A DNA stretch of 62,401 bases from Dimorphilus gyrociliatus (taxonomy: Eukaryota > Annelida > Polychaeta > Dinophilidae), in the NCBI GenBank assembly GCA_904063045.1, contig CAJFCJ010000014.1:1048217-1110617 (forward strand). Direction: 5' to 3'. This document shows, piece after piece, positions 1 through 12,731 of this stretch (positions are counted from its first letter, which is position 1; every line of letters begins with the position of its first letter). Below the pieces are notes generated by a model. The model saw nothing but the letters and a program-made list of their open reading frames with translations. It was not told the DNA's origin and did no database searches. Both the position numbers and the translations under genes were made by a program.

Positions 1-69
1 AAATCGTTCTGCCATGTTAATTACAACATATCAACTATCCTTTATCTTTTCATTTACTTGTCTCTATTT

Positions 70-70
70 T

Positions 71-105
<35 letters not shown>

Positions 106-133
106 ATCTCTCTCTCTCTATCTATCTATCTAG
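70..133. repeat. (TTTC)n and (TCTA)n microsatellite
   Basis: A run of CTTT units passes into TC and TCTA units. The flanking bases 1..388 hold no further coding exon that I can see and are presumably intron of the partial gene on the minus strand. Confidence 0.9.
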
Positions 134-388
134 CAATCTATTCCTCTTTTCATTTTACTAGCCCCGCCAAAATTAGGCCTATACAGAAACAATAGCGTTC
201 GTTGTTGTTCTCTTGTACTCTCTCTCTCTATCTATACTATTTTTTTTGCTCCGTATACTCTTAGCTCTTAAAAATAGAAAAAAGAGAACAAAGGGACGGC
301 TGTTGCAAACGTTTTACGAAAATTGGCTTTAGTAAATTGGTAGAGAGAGAGAATCAAGAGGAAAAGTTTAGTACTAGCTAACACTTAC

Positions 389-2176
389 CCTTAAATCAGT
401 CAATCGATCAGTTCCATCACCCATTAAAATTCTAACAACCTGCTTTCGTAAACGTAGAACCAAACGCCTGCAGTTTTCGCACCATATACTTTCAGTATCC
501 TCTCTCTTCATAGTATCCTATAATAATTTACTTTTCTTCATAAATATTATATATCCAATTTCGTAATATCGAAAAGAGATATAGAAGATGTAGCATATGA
601 ATAAAGAAAGAAAGTAAAAAGAGAGAGAAAGATAGAAAGAAAGAAAGAATGAAAGAAAGAGGGAAAGACAGGCAGACAGACAGACATAGACATATAGATA
701 GGCAGATGAAGGGAGAGCCTGTTTCTTTTCCTATATACTTTTTGTATTTATTTATATTTTCATAAAACGTTCTAACAGACTGCTCCTTTCGATGTGACAT
801 AGGTTTGATAAGGCGGTTCAGTTGAAGATATAATCATAATATTAATAAAAAAAAGAGAATTTGTTTGCACAGACCCTAAAATCTTCGTGCAAATAGGACC
901 TTTTCTCTCATCTTCGCCCGCTTATATAGATATATTTTATACCCTTCTTTTCGTGTCTCCTTACACTTCTTTTTTCTATCTTTATCTATTCATATACAGT
1001 ATATATCTAGCTCTCTATCTATCTATTCTTTACGTCTTTAATTCTTTCTCCATTTGCGCGATTCTCTCCCGTTGTCTAAGTTTATTTCGCTTTCATTCTT
1101 TATTTGGTCAAAATAATTTACTTTATAAGAAAAAAAAGAGGAAGAGAAATAGGAAAGGCAGAGAGGAAAAACATTCTGTATATAAATATATATATAGTAT
1201 ATCGTATATATATACAGTATATATAATATATATATATATATATATACATATAACATATAAGAAAAAAACCTTAACCGTATATAATATTAAATAGACGGCC
1301 GGAGGAACGCCTGGTCCGTAAATAGCGATATCGGCCTGAAGAGAAATTAGGCCTACAGGCCGACGGATCTCATTTAATGACTTTGACCAGAAAAACAGTC
1401 TCTATAGAAAATATTTACGATCGACTCTAGATTATACTCAACGTTCAATGATTTATGATTGGTTTCGATAACATAATTTACAATTATTATACACCTGGAT
1501 AGCACGCGTAGGATTTTTTTCTGTATTGTTATCTTTCTTTTATTATCATTATTATCAAATTTAAATGGAAATATTTTATTGTTCTACATTTTCTTCTCTA
1601 TCTACGATTTCATCACCTTCTTTTGCTTTTTTCATATTTTATATATATTAGTATATATATATATATATAAGTATATAAAGAAAAAATAAGACAAGGGAGA
1701 AAAGGAGAGGAAGAAGAGAAGATTACGGTTCATCTTTCCTCTTGTTGCTCTGATATTAATTTATAACACCTTTTGGTCAAATTGCGCTCTTTTAGCGAAT
1801 TCCATTTGGAAACAGGAGCGGTGAGATTGACTTAAAAGATAATCTTGGCGAAAGAAGTGCTTTAAGTGTAGATAAAGTATAGCTTTACAGCGGGCTCTCG
1901 CTCTTTCGGAGTTCTAACAAGACTTTTAAATATAGATAAACGAGCCGCATTGATTGGAAAAGAAAGGAAGGAGAAAGCATAATGCCAATATATCTATATG
2001 CGAACAATATTTAAAACATGTTAATTGATAATACTTACATTAGAGCAACTATCGTGACTGCAATTATCATAGGTACAAGGTACTTGATCGTTCTTAATCC
2101 TCTTTTCCAACCTTTCCAAATCGGAGACGAGTTCGTCAAGCAGTTCTATCTGCTCATCCAAACAATGCTTCTCCAT
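389..2176 (-). CDS. Unrecognised protein, N-terminal two exons (partial)
   Basis: I do not recognise this gene. Two coding exons are visible on the minus strand: 2039..2176 (46 codons from an ATG, residues MEKHCLDEQ...) and 389..517 (43 codons). Both junctions are phase 0: the first exon ends at a consensus donor (GTAAGTATT), the second is preceded by TATAG and ends at GTAAGTGTT. The first exon encodes an acidic/basic heptad-like helix rich in Leu and Glu, then a cluster of four Cys ending CSHDSCSN. The second contains WCENCRRLVLRLRK, a CxxC pair followed by a basic helix. The Cys pairs could bind metal, but I cannot name a domain. The gene continues beyond the left edge of the window. The open frame continues upstream to 2230 without an ATG, so the start at 2176 is the first methionine. 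Confidence 0.55.
518..2038. other. Intron of the left-edge gene, repeat-rich
   Basis: This 1.5-kb stretch lies between the two visible exons of the left-edge gene. It holds GAAA and CAGA microsatellites near 601-690, TA-dinucleotide tracts near 1185-1255 and 1637-1677, and the palindromic word TTAGGCCTA near 1347. No supported exon was found. The long open frames here are low-complexity translations of the repeats. Confidence 0.6.
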
Positions 2177-3884
2177 ATCTCTAACAATTAATTGTTTGCT
2201 TACAAGTTTTTTATCAGATATCGGTCGCACGACATCTCGTCCTGCCGAGCTTTATCTCGGAGAAGAGTTCTTTAGTATAAAATCGCGGCGCTTTATAGAT
2301 TATCACGTGATCTCTCCACCCTCTCTCGCGCGCCCAATTGCCTTTTTAAAAAAAAATTATTCCACTAGCCGATTCCCTAAGCATTTTTTATGCGTTTCGA
2401 CAAGTTTTATCGTAGGGTAATAAAAACGTATAGATTTGAAAGGGGGCGGTCCGTTGACGTTAATCTATACAGTAAGCTTTAGATCTATCTTTGATAAAAA
2501 TAATTTAGCTAATCTATACGATAATTGTAAATTATATAACAAAGTTCATTTCTTTGAGTTCCTGAAAAAGAAAAAAAAACCAAACATAAGGCCTATTTTA
2601 TAACTTGAATCCTTTTTAAATTTAGATATTTTTGTCAAAGAAAGAAAGTTATTTGTTCCTTTTGTTAAAAGATGATTTAAAGAGAAAAGAAGAAAAAAAG
2701 AGGGGCAGGGAAAAAAGTTAAAAGAAAGATTTTCTCTTTTTATTTCTTTCTTCCTTTCTTTCTCTCTCGTTCTTTTTTTTTAAAGAAAAACAAATATTTT
2801 AGATTGTTTAACACCGTAGATTTCAAATATTTTTTCAACTTGAACGCAAATATTTAATGACGCGACAAAGAAACTCGACGTCGCTCAAATAATTAGGGAC
2901 TACGTATACTATACAATATATAGATATATATATATTTATATATATATACTGTATATATATATGTTTAGACCTATATCAAATGAGACATAAAAAAAGATAT
3001 ATAGATATAAATATATAGATCTATTTAACCAAATATTTTTTCAATTTTCCTCATTTTTACGCAATCTTTATTTAAATTGAATAGAAAATATAGTAATATA
3101 TATTTTTTACATTATAGACGACAATCTAATCATTATTTTCATTTGAAAACGTGTGTATAAAGATTTTTATCTGCTTGAAAAAGCCTGTCATTATTCAACT
3201 AGTTGCAACAACTGTTTTGCTATTCACAGGGCCAATTTTATAAAAATATATTGCTTATTCCCGTCAATGAAGTCACCTTTTTAAAGTCAACGCTATTCAA
3301 CTTATGCACTAGATGTCACTAGTGTATTGAAGTCTTTCGGGCATATCAATCGGTGTTTCTTTAAAAAGTAAAACGCTTCGTTAAGTGTATTTAACACGTT
3401 ATTTGCTGTATAAGAGAGCAAAAGATCTACTGTGATATTAAGCTAACGAAAAAATTAAGTTGTACAAGCCCTTCGAATGTAAACGCATGAATGTTTAATC
3501 ACAAAATAGAAGCGTTTACTAATCAAGATAAAATGCTTGTTTTTCCAAACTCTAACTAACTAGAACCATGGAAAGAAACAATAATACAGCACGACATTAA
3601 TAACGAAGTTATATGCAAATAACAATCACTGGGAAATTAATGTCTGGCGGTTGACGAAGGAAAAATGGGAAAAAAAAGGCCTGCGCGCAGCCGGATATGG
3701 CATTTACACATACATAAAGACGAACTTTTGGTAACACAATTTCAACTGAGAGCGTTACTGTGGAAAATTTTCTAAGGTTCGTAGCTGAGCAGCTGCATGA
3801 CAGAATGGCATATGAATTTCATGTTTTCTCTTTTTTTTTTTTATTAGTTGAGTATATTATTCTTTCGGGCGCCAGAAGAGATCA
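2177..3884. other. Intergenic: left-edge gene promoter to Max 3' end
   Basis: Upstream (promoter) sequence of the left-edge minus-strand gene abuts the 3' flank of Max. It is AT-rich, with a TA tract interrupted by ACTGTATA at 2925-2962 and polypurine stretches near 2690-2770. No coding signal was recognised. Confidence 0.5.
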
Positions 3885-5077
3885 TTATTTTGACCGTAGC
3901 CGTTTACGGGAAGGTCCTGCGTTAAAGTTCTCACCATCAGAGGAAGAATCAGTTGCAGTTGCGCCAGCGGATGATTCTGGGCTTGCTGCGTCGCTAGGTA
4001 TTATTCCACGCGACCTTTCTAGTTTTCGAACTGTAGTATACAAAGAAACCAATTAGTAAAGTAGAATGTGATAATTAAGTATTTCGGTTTACTTTGTGAA
4101 TCTAACAACGTATTTTGCCGGCGTACGTCGTCAATATCACTTTGATGCTTGTCATTCCTCTTAGCCACGTAAATAATATACTCGGTTGCACGCTTTAATA
4201 TTTGCGCACGGCTGGCCTAGATTTGAATAAGAATATGATAATGCAAAGCAACTTAGTTTTCGATTAATAGTAACAATAAAATTTAAAAAGTAAACAGCAA
4301 TGATACTAAATTTGCATATTAATTGGTAAAAAGTATTTGCTACTTAGAGAAATACGGACCTTCTCGCCCCGGAGGCTAGGTATAGCGTCGCGAAGTCCAG
4401 TAAAAGATTCTTTTATATGATCACGCCTCTTTCTTTCCAATGCGTTGTGATGAGCTCGTTTCTGAGCCTGAATATGAAATAGATAAAATTAACAATGACC
4501 TTGTAAAAAGTAATAAAATCCCTTATAACTTATTTGTCGTCGTGCTCAATTATCTCCCTTATCGGAAATGACACAGTTTCAAACAATAACAACTTTTTTT
4601 GATCAATGTAATAAAAAATAAAATATTATTACTAAATCTAGCTTTTAGAAGAATTCTGACAACCACGTGTATATTTATTAATATATGGATGTATATAAGT
4701 ATATATAAAAAGATAAATATATTTATGTACAATGAATTATAGAATACGTAAATCAGTAAATTTCACGCGTAGTAATCCTAACATGCTGACATCAGGAGTG
4801 ATCAGCTGTGATCATAATATTCCAAAACAATCTTACGTCATAAAAAAAGACCTATAGGACCTATACATTTATATTTTCAGTAAGACAAACTTATATATAA
4901 AAGCTATTCGAAATAAATACTGAATAATACTCGAACCTGTGTTTGATAGTGCGAATTTGGATAGCTACTGATTTCGTCTTCCTGTGTATAAAATTTATTT
5001 AAAATAACAAAATCGCTTATTTTATGCCCTCTTACGTCGCTTTCTACATCAATATCGCGGTCCTCATCGCTCATCAT
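3885..5077 (-). CDS. max: Max bHLH-leucine zipper transcription factor
   Basis: Obligate bHLH-zipper partner of Myc/Mad-family proteins that binds CACGTG E-boxes in the nucleus. Four exons on the minus strand: 5036..5077, 4360..4467, 4093..4216 and 3885..4030. The protein is 138 residues from the ATG at 5074, or 139 from the adjacent ATG at 5077. The N-terminus [13 protein letters not shown] matches the acidic start of vertebrate Max. The basic region ([19 protein letters not shown]) keeps the DNA-contacting His, Glu and Arg residues. Helix 2 and the zipper follow ([13 protein letters not shown], then [15 protein letters not shown]). The C-terminus has an acidic Ser-rich stretch and ends SRKRLRSK, like the SRKKLR end of human Max. 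Exon boundaries after VESD, GEK and the zipper mirror those I recall for vertebrate MAX. The donor after GEK is the non-consensus GTCCG. Human MAX isoform 2 is 160 residues. Confidence 0.95.
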
Positions 5078-8000
5078 GGCACAATTGTCGCTTAGAAGAA
5101 GTGTTTTTCGTACGATGAAAATGAACAAAATGGCGACAATAAAATGTTGTGAGAAAGGGTATTACTAAAACTTCGAAGTAGTGTCTTTAAATATTGAACA
5201 CTCAATACTAAGGAAAAATATATAATTTTATACTTAATAATATTTAAATAAATGGGAAGAAATGAAAATTACTTATAAGAAGATTTATGCTATTTTTAAT
5301 CTCAGAAGTTTCATACTATTAATAAATATAATTTTTTAACTTATGAGTCAATGAAGTATCAGTAAACATTTTTCTATATTTCTAGATGAATATAAAAATA
5401 TCTTTACTCATTTTCTTAATTAGGAAAATCTAAATTTTAACATATTATTTAATCTTAAAAACATGCAATGTTGAATGAAAACATCTGCTGTTTTCGGCGT
5501 GTGGAGTTTAGTATGTCCGATTTATTTACACGTGGTCAGAGTACTATGCAATAGTTTCGTGAATTAAGATATATTTTACTTTAAATACAAAAAATTAATA
5601 AAAATTAATTTATATTTAAGTATTTTTATCAAAAAAAGTTTTTTAGATTTATTTTTATTAGCTAGTTCAGCTTACATGCTGGGAACTATTTTTTAAAGTG
5701 AATATGATGTAAACAAAGACGTTGCTCTACAATACGATTTTACAGTTACTGGTAACCGAGTAGTGTGCTCTAATCTGAGAATCGGTTTTCCGAAGTTATA
5801 TTATTCCTGCAGAGTTTGTACTAGATAATGTACTAAACCTTTATGTTTGAAAGATAGTCGTCGGCTTCAAAAGAAAAGTTTATATGTTTTGATATCTATG
5901 ACTCTTCAATCAATGAGTGACTTTCTCTGAATTCAAAAACTTGAACTGAGCGATAAAGTAAACATGTAAGTTATCGGAACATGTAATTTTTAAGATTTAT
6001 TTTAAATGTCAAAATGGCGATCTGATCATCAGCGTTAAAGCTTTCATATAGAAAGTGATTATAAGTATGAACTTTACTAAAAAATTTCTGTTGAAGCATT
6101 TGTTCTATATATGAAAAAAAACCCCCCGGTTTGAGATCAATAGTTAATGTCAATAAAATGAGTTCACTCTTCTTGAATATCTTACAAAGATTATTGATCT
6201 TGTCCGTTAACCAAAATAAGCATATACAACATATCTTCAGTCCTAGTAAAATTGTCGATCCGTATAGACCTGCCACCAAATATAAATCTCATAGACAGAA
6301 AATAATTCACTTCAGAAATTTTTGTTAACAGACGGACATTTCATTGATTATCGTTTACAATGTTTAAACAGAATGTAAATGGCTTAGAATGTAAAAATCT
6401 TTAACTTACAGTTGAATTAGTCGTCCAGATGCGCTACCAATGAATTGTATTCTTTTTTGCTATCCATTTTCATTCTTTCTGCTACTCATGAACATTTTTT
6501 CTGATTTTCCAATATTTCAAAAGCCCTACTTTCCAACATATAAGTAAATTGTCATCTGGGTAAATAATCTTTCCTGTTTCATTAACAATTTATCGTGTAG
6601 ATTTTAACGTAACATATATAATCTCTAAAACTTTCAGATCGATTTGTATAATCAATAAATGATGAAAATCAATTAGGAGTTAAGTAAAAACAGTATACAA
6701 AATTTGATTGTATTGATGTTTAATAAATTAGATGTTTAATTAGATTAATCAGCATGAAAGTTTGTATGATCAGTCTTTACTAAACACTTACTATTAATTA
6801 AATATTCATGTAATTATCTCAATATAATTAATTGGAGTATATATAGGTCTATATACACTGTTTAAATAAATTGAGTAGGTAATATTTTAGAAAATTGCAG
6901 TAGTAGGTTTCCAAGGTAAGAGAATCTCTTCCATTTATGAATAATTAATCATACTCTACGACATCAAAAATATTAGATTTCTTAGTATTTTGGGATTTAA
7001 GGTTGTTTGTTTACTAGTTTCCTTACAACCAGCTTTGTATAAATAGATCTACATGTACATTTAATATTTACTGCTTATTTATATTTATATTGAATTAAGA
7101 CACAGTTATATATATACATTTGTATGTTTATACAGTATATATGTCGTGTAACAACAAAGAATAGAATACTAATTAAAAACGTAATTTACCGTGGATTAAA
7201 AAGGCTTTTTTATATTTGATAAATGGTATAAACGATGAATAATTTAAATTGTATTATCTCTTTCTCTTCACGGTTTGGTTGAGAAAAGAATACAAAAAAA
7301 TCTTTATTATATTACGAAATATCCCATCTTTCTACTTTAATAGAAAAAGATAGATATCTTCTTGATATATGATTTATAATTGACATTTTTATTTGCTTGA
7401 AGGTTGTATTTCTATATGCTTTTTTTTTACAAACAAAAGTCAGTTTTTATCTATAATTAAAATGGGAACATTCTTACAATTCTTTCATATTTTTATGCAA
7501 ATATTTTCCGTAAATTCTTATTTCCTGACGTTAATTTAATTAGTTTTGTTGTTTTATCTTATTCAATGAAGTTTTTGAAAGATTAGTTATTATATTTGTT
7601 TGTATGTAACCATTCGTAAATTTTTGTACACTATCAGGTTCATTCTTTAAATCGTTGGAAATATATCTAAAGACCTGTCGATACTTTCGATAAATTATCT
7701 TTATGTCGTATCTTTTTGTTGTCGCACAACCTGTGCGCACACAGATATATATGTATAATGTTCCGTTACATAATATATATATATATACATATATATTAAA
7801 TATAATAAGTAATCTATATATATATGGAGAAATGTTATATTTTATTTTTTCCCTCAACTTCTCATTTCCGATCTATCTGTTGGAAAAAAAAAACCTATCG
7901 AATTTTTTTTCGTTGTGAGGCGCCTCTCTCGCTTCGGTATGAGAAACGCCTGGACGCCATTTCAGTCTGCGGAACGCTGCACCGCATATCCGTTCGCCTT

Positions 8001-9512
8001 TCCAATGCAGTTTGAACTAGGTGGACAAGGTCGTGCGGATTGCGGGTAAGTTTCAATAAACTATTTTTGAACTCTTCAGATTCTTTCTTAGAGGATATTA
8101 CACATTTCTTTCTGCTAGTTGGTGGTTTGTTTGTTCTCATGTAACTTTTAATTAATCATTCTTAATATGTTTTACTTAACTTCTGATGAAGTATAACTCG
8201 GGAAATGGTACCTGAAAAATGGGTAACATTGTAACAAATGACGCCCGCGAGGCGTTGGAACGGCTGAGTAAATGCTCGTTTGCAGAGTTTTCATCCGTCG
8301 TTCATCCATAGGGAAATACGAGTTTTTTTTTCTGATATGTATAATAGGCGTAAGCTGAAAATAGTTCAGGAGAAGAATATAAAGTAGGTAAATTAGGTGA
8401 ACTTACGGGGCTTAGGATGAAAAAAGAAATCAGTTGTAAGCGTGAATTTTTAGCTGTATATTCGATCCGAGGCTATTACGAGGAGTAGCCCACATATACT
8501 GCTGTAGGGCTCTGTATAACGCTAACGATTTGTATTTTTCCCGACATGCGGATCTTATAATAAAGAGAATGAAAGAAAAAAGTGAGGCTTAGAAACCGGT
8601 AGCAAGCCTGTCAATTGTAATAAAGACGGACTAGGGTAAGCGTCTGCAGTGGGTTAGGTTAAAATTAAACGTTAAGACAAGCAAATCCACTTTTTCTTAT
8701 GAAGAAAAGCGTATCTAGCCTAAAAAACTAATCACTTTGTAACTCCCTAGCAACTCGGTAAGGCGTTACTCCAAGGTACAGGACGATGCTTACTAATGCA
8801 TGCCTTTTAAGTTTGTTTCAATCGTAAGTGTAAGAAAAGCGTTTACGTCAGACGTATTTGAGTTTTCCCTACTGTATACTCCATCTAATATCTACGTTAA
8901 ATTACTTTCCATCGTTGGAGAAATTGTTACAAAAGCAAAAAGCCATAAATCTGATTTTTTTTTATATTCTGCCTTTCTCTGTTTCCCCGTGATGTTTTGT
9001 TTTTTACGGACGTTGTCCAAAAAAAGTTTTCCGTAGATATATTAAAGAAAAAAAAAATACAATTCCCTCTTATTCTCTTGTTCGTGTTTCTCATTCTTGG
9101 ACTCTCTTTTCACACACATAGACACGTACGTCTACTCTCATTCTCATTCCTGCTTTTCTTTTTCTTTTATTTTGCCTCCATATAGCGAGGTAGTTTTATA
9201 CGATGACATTTTATTTTCCCTCGACGCATATCGATTTATATCTTGTCCTTTTAGAGAGTGGATATATTTTTTTTGTTTCCATAAAAATCAGTCAAATAAT
9301 TTATGTATTTTTGTAATTGCTCTAGTTTTTTCGGTGGAGGAAAAGGAGGGCTGTTGTGCATTACAGTATGTTTTAATACGTATAGACTCTTCTCTCTCTC
9401 TCTCTCTCCCTCTTATCTCTTCCGCTCTTCTTTTCTATCATTCTCTTGCTCTCTTTTATCCTTTTATCAATTTTATAATTATAATAATTATTTTTTTTTC
9501 AGTTGGAAAAAC
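5078..9512. other. Gene-poor AT-rich region between Max and Fut8
   Basis: This 4.4-kb region separates the divergent Max (minus) and Fut8 (plus). From about 5.1 to 7.9 kb the DNA is very AT-rich with TA tracts and no credible exon; the short open frames have the composition of random AT-rich DNA. From about 7.9 to 8.8 kb GC content rises and splice donors appear, which suggests a promoter and 5' untranslated exon of Fut8. A polypyrimidine tract runs into the Fut8 coding exon at 9502. Confidence 0.5.
7915..8045 (+). other. Possible 5' untranslated exon of Fut8
   Basis: A relatively GC-rich segment ends at a consensus donor (GCGG then GTAAGTTT at 8046). It lies in the same orientation as Fut8, and the first Fut8 coding exon begins 10 nt after a strong acceptor at 9501-9502. 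The left boundary is arbitrary. A second donor-like site (GTAAGCG near 8635) is an alternative. Transcript data would decide. Confidence 0.3.
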
Positions 9513-12208
9513 ATGAAGAGCACGTGGAGGATAGTCACAGCTATACTAATATTTTGGCTTTTTATCCTCATCTATATGAGTGCCAACCTATATCAATCAA
9601 GCGACGTCACCGAAAATGCAGAGCGTCAATTAACTAGGGCTATGAAAGAATTAGACGATCTTAGGGAACAGAATAAGAAATTATATTCACTGGCAGAAGA
9701 GCTTCGGTATGTTCCATTTCTAATAACAAATCAAAAGTATTTTCAACAGTAAAGATGTAAAGAAGAAAACAGAGAGGAGTAAATTGGGTAGTTGATAACA
9801 ATCGTTTTTTTTTCGCTATTTCCTACAGGCATCTGAAAGAAATTGCCCAAAAGGGTGGAAAAAATTGCGAGGAGTTACAAAGTAGGCTAGACGACGCTAA
9901 TTCAAAACTTAAATCAGTAGGCGCAAAAGGTACTTTTGATAAAATATTCTAATTGTGAATAGAATATTCAATTGTATTCTTTGAATAGAAACGGAATCAG
10001 AGAAATTATCTCTTACTGACTTTTCTCCGAGTTCTGAAATGGAGAAATCTAGGCGAAAAATTGAGAATGGCGTTCAAGAAATGTGGTTTTTTCTTCGATC
10101 CCAGCTAGGAAAATTGAAAGAAAGCCTAGGAAAGGATTCGCCAATTAATCAGAAAGTTGATAAAATTTTAGAAAATGGAGCTGATCATAGCCGGTTCGTA
10201 GAAGATTATTCCCTTTTCTTTATAGGAAATTTATAAATTAAATTACCAGCTTTAATACTCTAAAGATAGCCTTTTTTCTCTTATTCTCTCTCGGCCTGCT
10301 TTGTGTATTTTATTATCGATTTCGGCTGGTAGTTAGAATTGACACAAAAGGGAGATTTTTAGTGAGATTAGAGTATTAAAGGAGGCGAGATAAAGAAATG
10401 TGTGAATAAGTAGGATATAATATGTGCTAGAGAACCAAGGCAAAACGTGTCGGCGTCTCTCATTAGTTATTGAACGACTCTCTTCGTTACTAATCAAGAC
10501 GAACGATATTTCTTCATCAGTTAGTCAGAAATTTTTTATTCTTTCTATAGAACAATACAAACTGATTTGCATCGACTTTATGAATCTGAACCAATGGCAA
10601 CTTGGAGAAAGAAGGAAGCAGAAGACTTATCCGATATCATTCAACGACGGCTTTTTTATTTACAAGTATGTTAATAAGATATTTCTTTCTCATTTATTCG
10701 CTAGTTTTTTATTTATATGCATATTTTTTAAATGTAATCATTTATCTCATTTTCTTTATTCATTCATCATAAAATAATAACGTTTGACCGCCTAAACAAT
10801 TCTTTTACTGTTTTATAAATTAAATAAAAAAACGAATAGTTTACGGCGGTAAATAAGAGATGCGCGTCGACGAGCTTTCAACTTTATTGGATTGTCGTAA
10901 TGCGTCCGAGTTTTCCCTAGACGGTTTTAAGCAAGACACTATATAATGTGACCTTTTCCAATTTTTTTTCGCAGAATCCGAGTGATTGTTCAGCGGCTAA
11001 AAAGCTTATTTGTAATATCAATAAAGGATGCGGATACGGTTGCCAATTGCATCATTTAGTATACTGCTTTATGATTGCTTTTGGTACTAAGAGGACACTA
11101 ATTTTGGAATCTCACGGCTGGAGATATTCGCCAGGTGGATGGGAGACAGTATTTCAGCCCATAAGCAGAACTTGTAAAAGTCCAGGCAGTGACATGAGAA
11201 GGATGTGGGGCCGTAAGTTGCTACTACATTATAACAATGATTACTTTCCTTTTCTTTCTTTGCATAATTAATAAAATTATATCTCTTTGGTTTTCAGCTC
11301 CTGAAGTCATTGAAAATGTCAAAGTTGTTGAATTGCCAATAGTCGATTCTCTACGACCAAGACCGCCATTTTTACCTCAGGTCGTACCTCTCGATTTAGC
11401 AGAACGTTTAGACCGTCTTCATGGCTCTCCTGGAGTTTGGTTTGTTGGACAATTCATGAAATATTTGCTCAAACCCAATTCGGATTTGCTTAAGGAAATA
11501 GAAAAGGCGGAAAATCGCCTCGATTTTAAGGGGCCTATAGTTGGAGTTCATGTGAGAAGAACTGATAAGATAGGAACTGAAGCTTCATTTCATAGTATAG
11601 AAGAATATATGTACCATGTCGAGGACTATTATAAATACTTGGAGAAGCAGAATAAGGATATAGGAAAAAAACGTATCTATCTAGCAACAGACGATCCGGA
11701 ATTATTGTCGGAAGCTACAATGAAGTATCCTAATTATGTTTTTGTTAGCGATGTGGATTTCTCTAAAACAGCTAGTATGGGAACTCGTTATTCCCATGCA
11801 TCTCTGATAGCCGTTATATTAGATATACATTTCCTCTCAAAATCTGACTTTCTTGTTTGTACATTTTCCTCACAAGTTTGTCGAGTAGCCTACGAAATTA
11901 TGCAGACTTTACACCCCGATGCATCTGCAAGATTCCGTTCATTAGATGATATCTATTACTATGGTGGCCAAAACGCTCATAATCAGGTTGCTATCGCCAA
12001 TCACCAGGCGCAGGACGGAGAAATCGAGTTAAGAGTAGGAGATACTATTGGTATAGCTGGTAACCATTGGGACGGATATTCGAAAGGCTTAAATCGTCGT
12101 TCTAGTCGAACAGGCCTCTACCCGTCTTACAAAGTTGCTGAAAAATTAGTTGTCGCTAAATTTCCTACATTGGGTGTTGAAAGCAGGAAAACTGTTGATA
12201 AACAGTAA
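9513..12208 (+). CDS. fut8: Alpha-(1,6)-fucosyltransferase
   Basis: Golgi type II enzyme that transfers fucose from GDP-fucose to the innermost GlcNAc of N-glycans (core fucosylation). Six exons: 9513..9706, 9829..9929, 9989..10193, 10551..10665, 10975..11212 and 11298..12208, giving 587 residues (human FUT8 is 575). Residues 7-27 form the signal anchor, followed by a coiled-coil stem. The catalytic region is nearly collinear with human FUT8: [15 protein letters not shown], the GDP-fucose motif [13 protein letters not shown] at about 367-379, then YLATDD, and [20 protein letters not shown]-terminal SH3 domain at about 515-572 includes [10 protein letters not shown] and the GLYPSYKV end. Two donors are weak: GTTCGT after exon 3 and GTACTT after exon 2. 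The start is the first ATG after the acceptor and lies just before the anchor. Confidence 0.97.
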
Positions 12209-12731
12209 TCTTAAAAAATAATCTGATCTATTCTAAAATCCAAAGCTTTTTTGCATTTGCATCAAAACAAGAAACTTTTATATTTTATCTTATTTTGTTG
12301 ATTTTACTCCGATCGTTAAGTTTTTCGCTCTACTATGTATAATTCGAAGAAGAAGAAACAGTGGTGCTTTTTTTAGCTTTATGAACTAGAAAAAGGAGAC
12401 TGAAATAATAGTAAAGGTGTTTTTATGATCTCTATAAAATTAGTATATCAAGTAAAGAGAGGCATAATTTGCGCTCAGATCTTACTATCTTCCATTGTGG
12501 TTATCTCTACAATTCTCTGACTTGCTATTGGCTTTATTGGTGGAAAATATGAAGATATCTTATTTAAGAAGTAAACGTGACAATGGAGATCTATTAATGT
12601 TATGATTGCCTTATTTGCCTTATTTTGCGAAGTAATAATGTGCGAAAGAGTGTTTATACGCGTACCTACGTATTTATAAATGTCAGAGTGTCTTGTTAAT
12701 GCATGGAGGATAGATAAAATAAAATTTTTAT
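12209..12731. other. Convergent 3' flanks of Fut8 and the cadherin
   Basis: Only 523 bp separate the Fut8 stop from the cadherin stop on the opposite strand, so both 3' UTRs and poly(A) sites must lie here and may overlap. No further coding exon was seen. Confidence 0.6.

Noticed and set aside
887-1294. 135-codon open frame
   Set aside because: It is a translation of pyrimidine-rich and TA microsatellite DNA (Tyr/Ile/Ser repeats) with no domain.
3760-4056. 98-codon plus-strand frame starting at GTG
   Set aside because: It is antisense to Max exon 4, whose minus-strand reading fits the Max C-terminus and splice phases.
5971-6279. 102-codon minus-strand frame
   Set aside because: It has AT-driven composition, no splice context and no recognisable motif, and lies in a gene-poor region.
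9303-9512. Possible N-terminal extension of Fut8
   Set aside because: It is a polypyrimidine tract ending in a splice acceptor; the coding start is the ATG after the acceptor, before the signal anchor.
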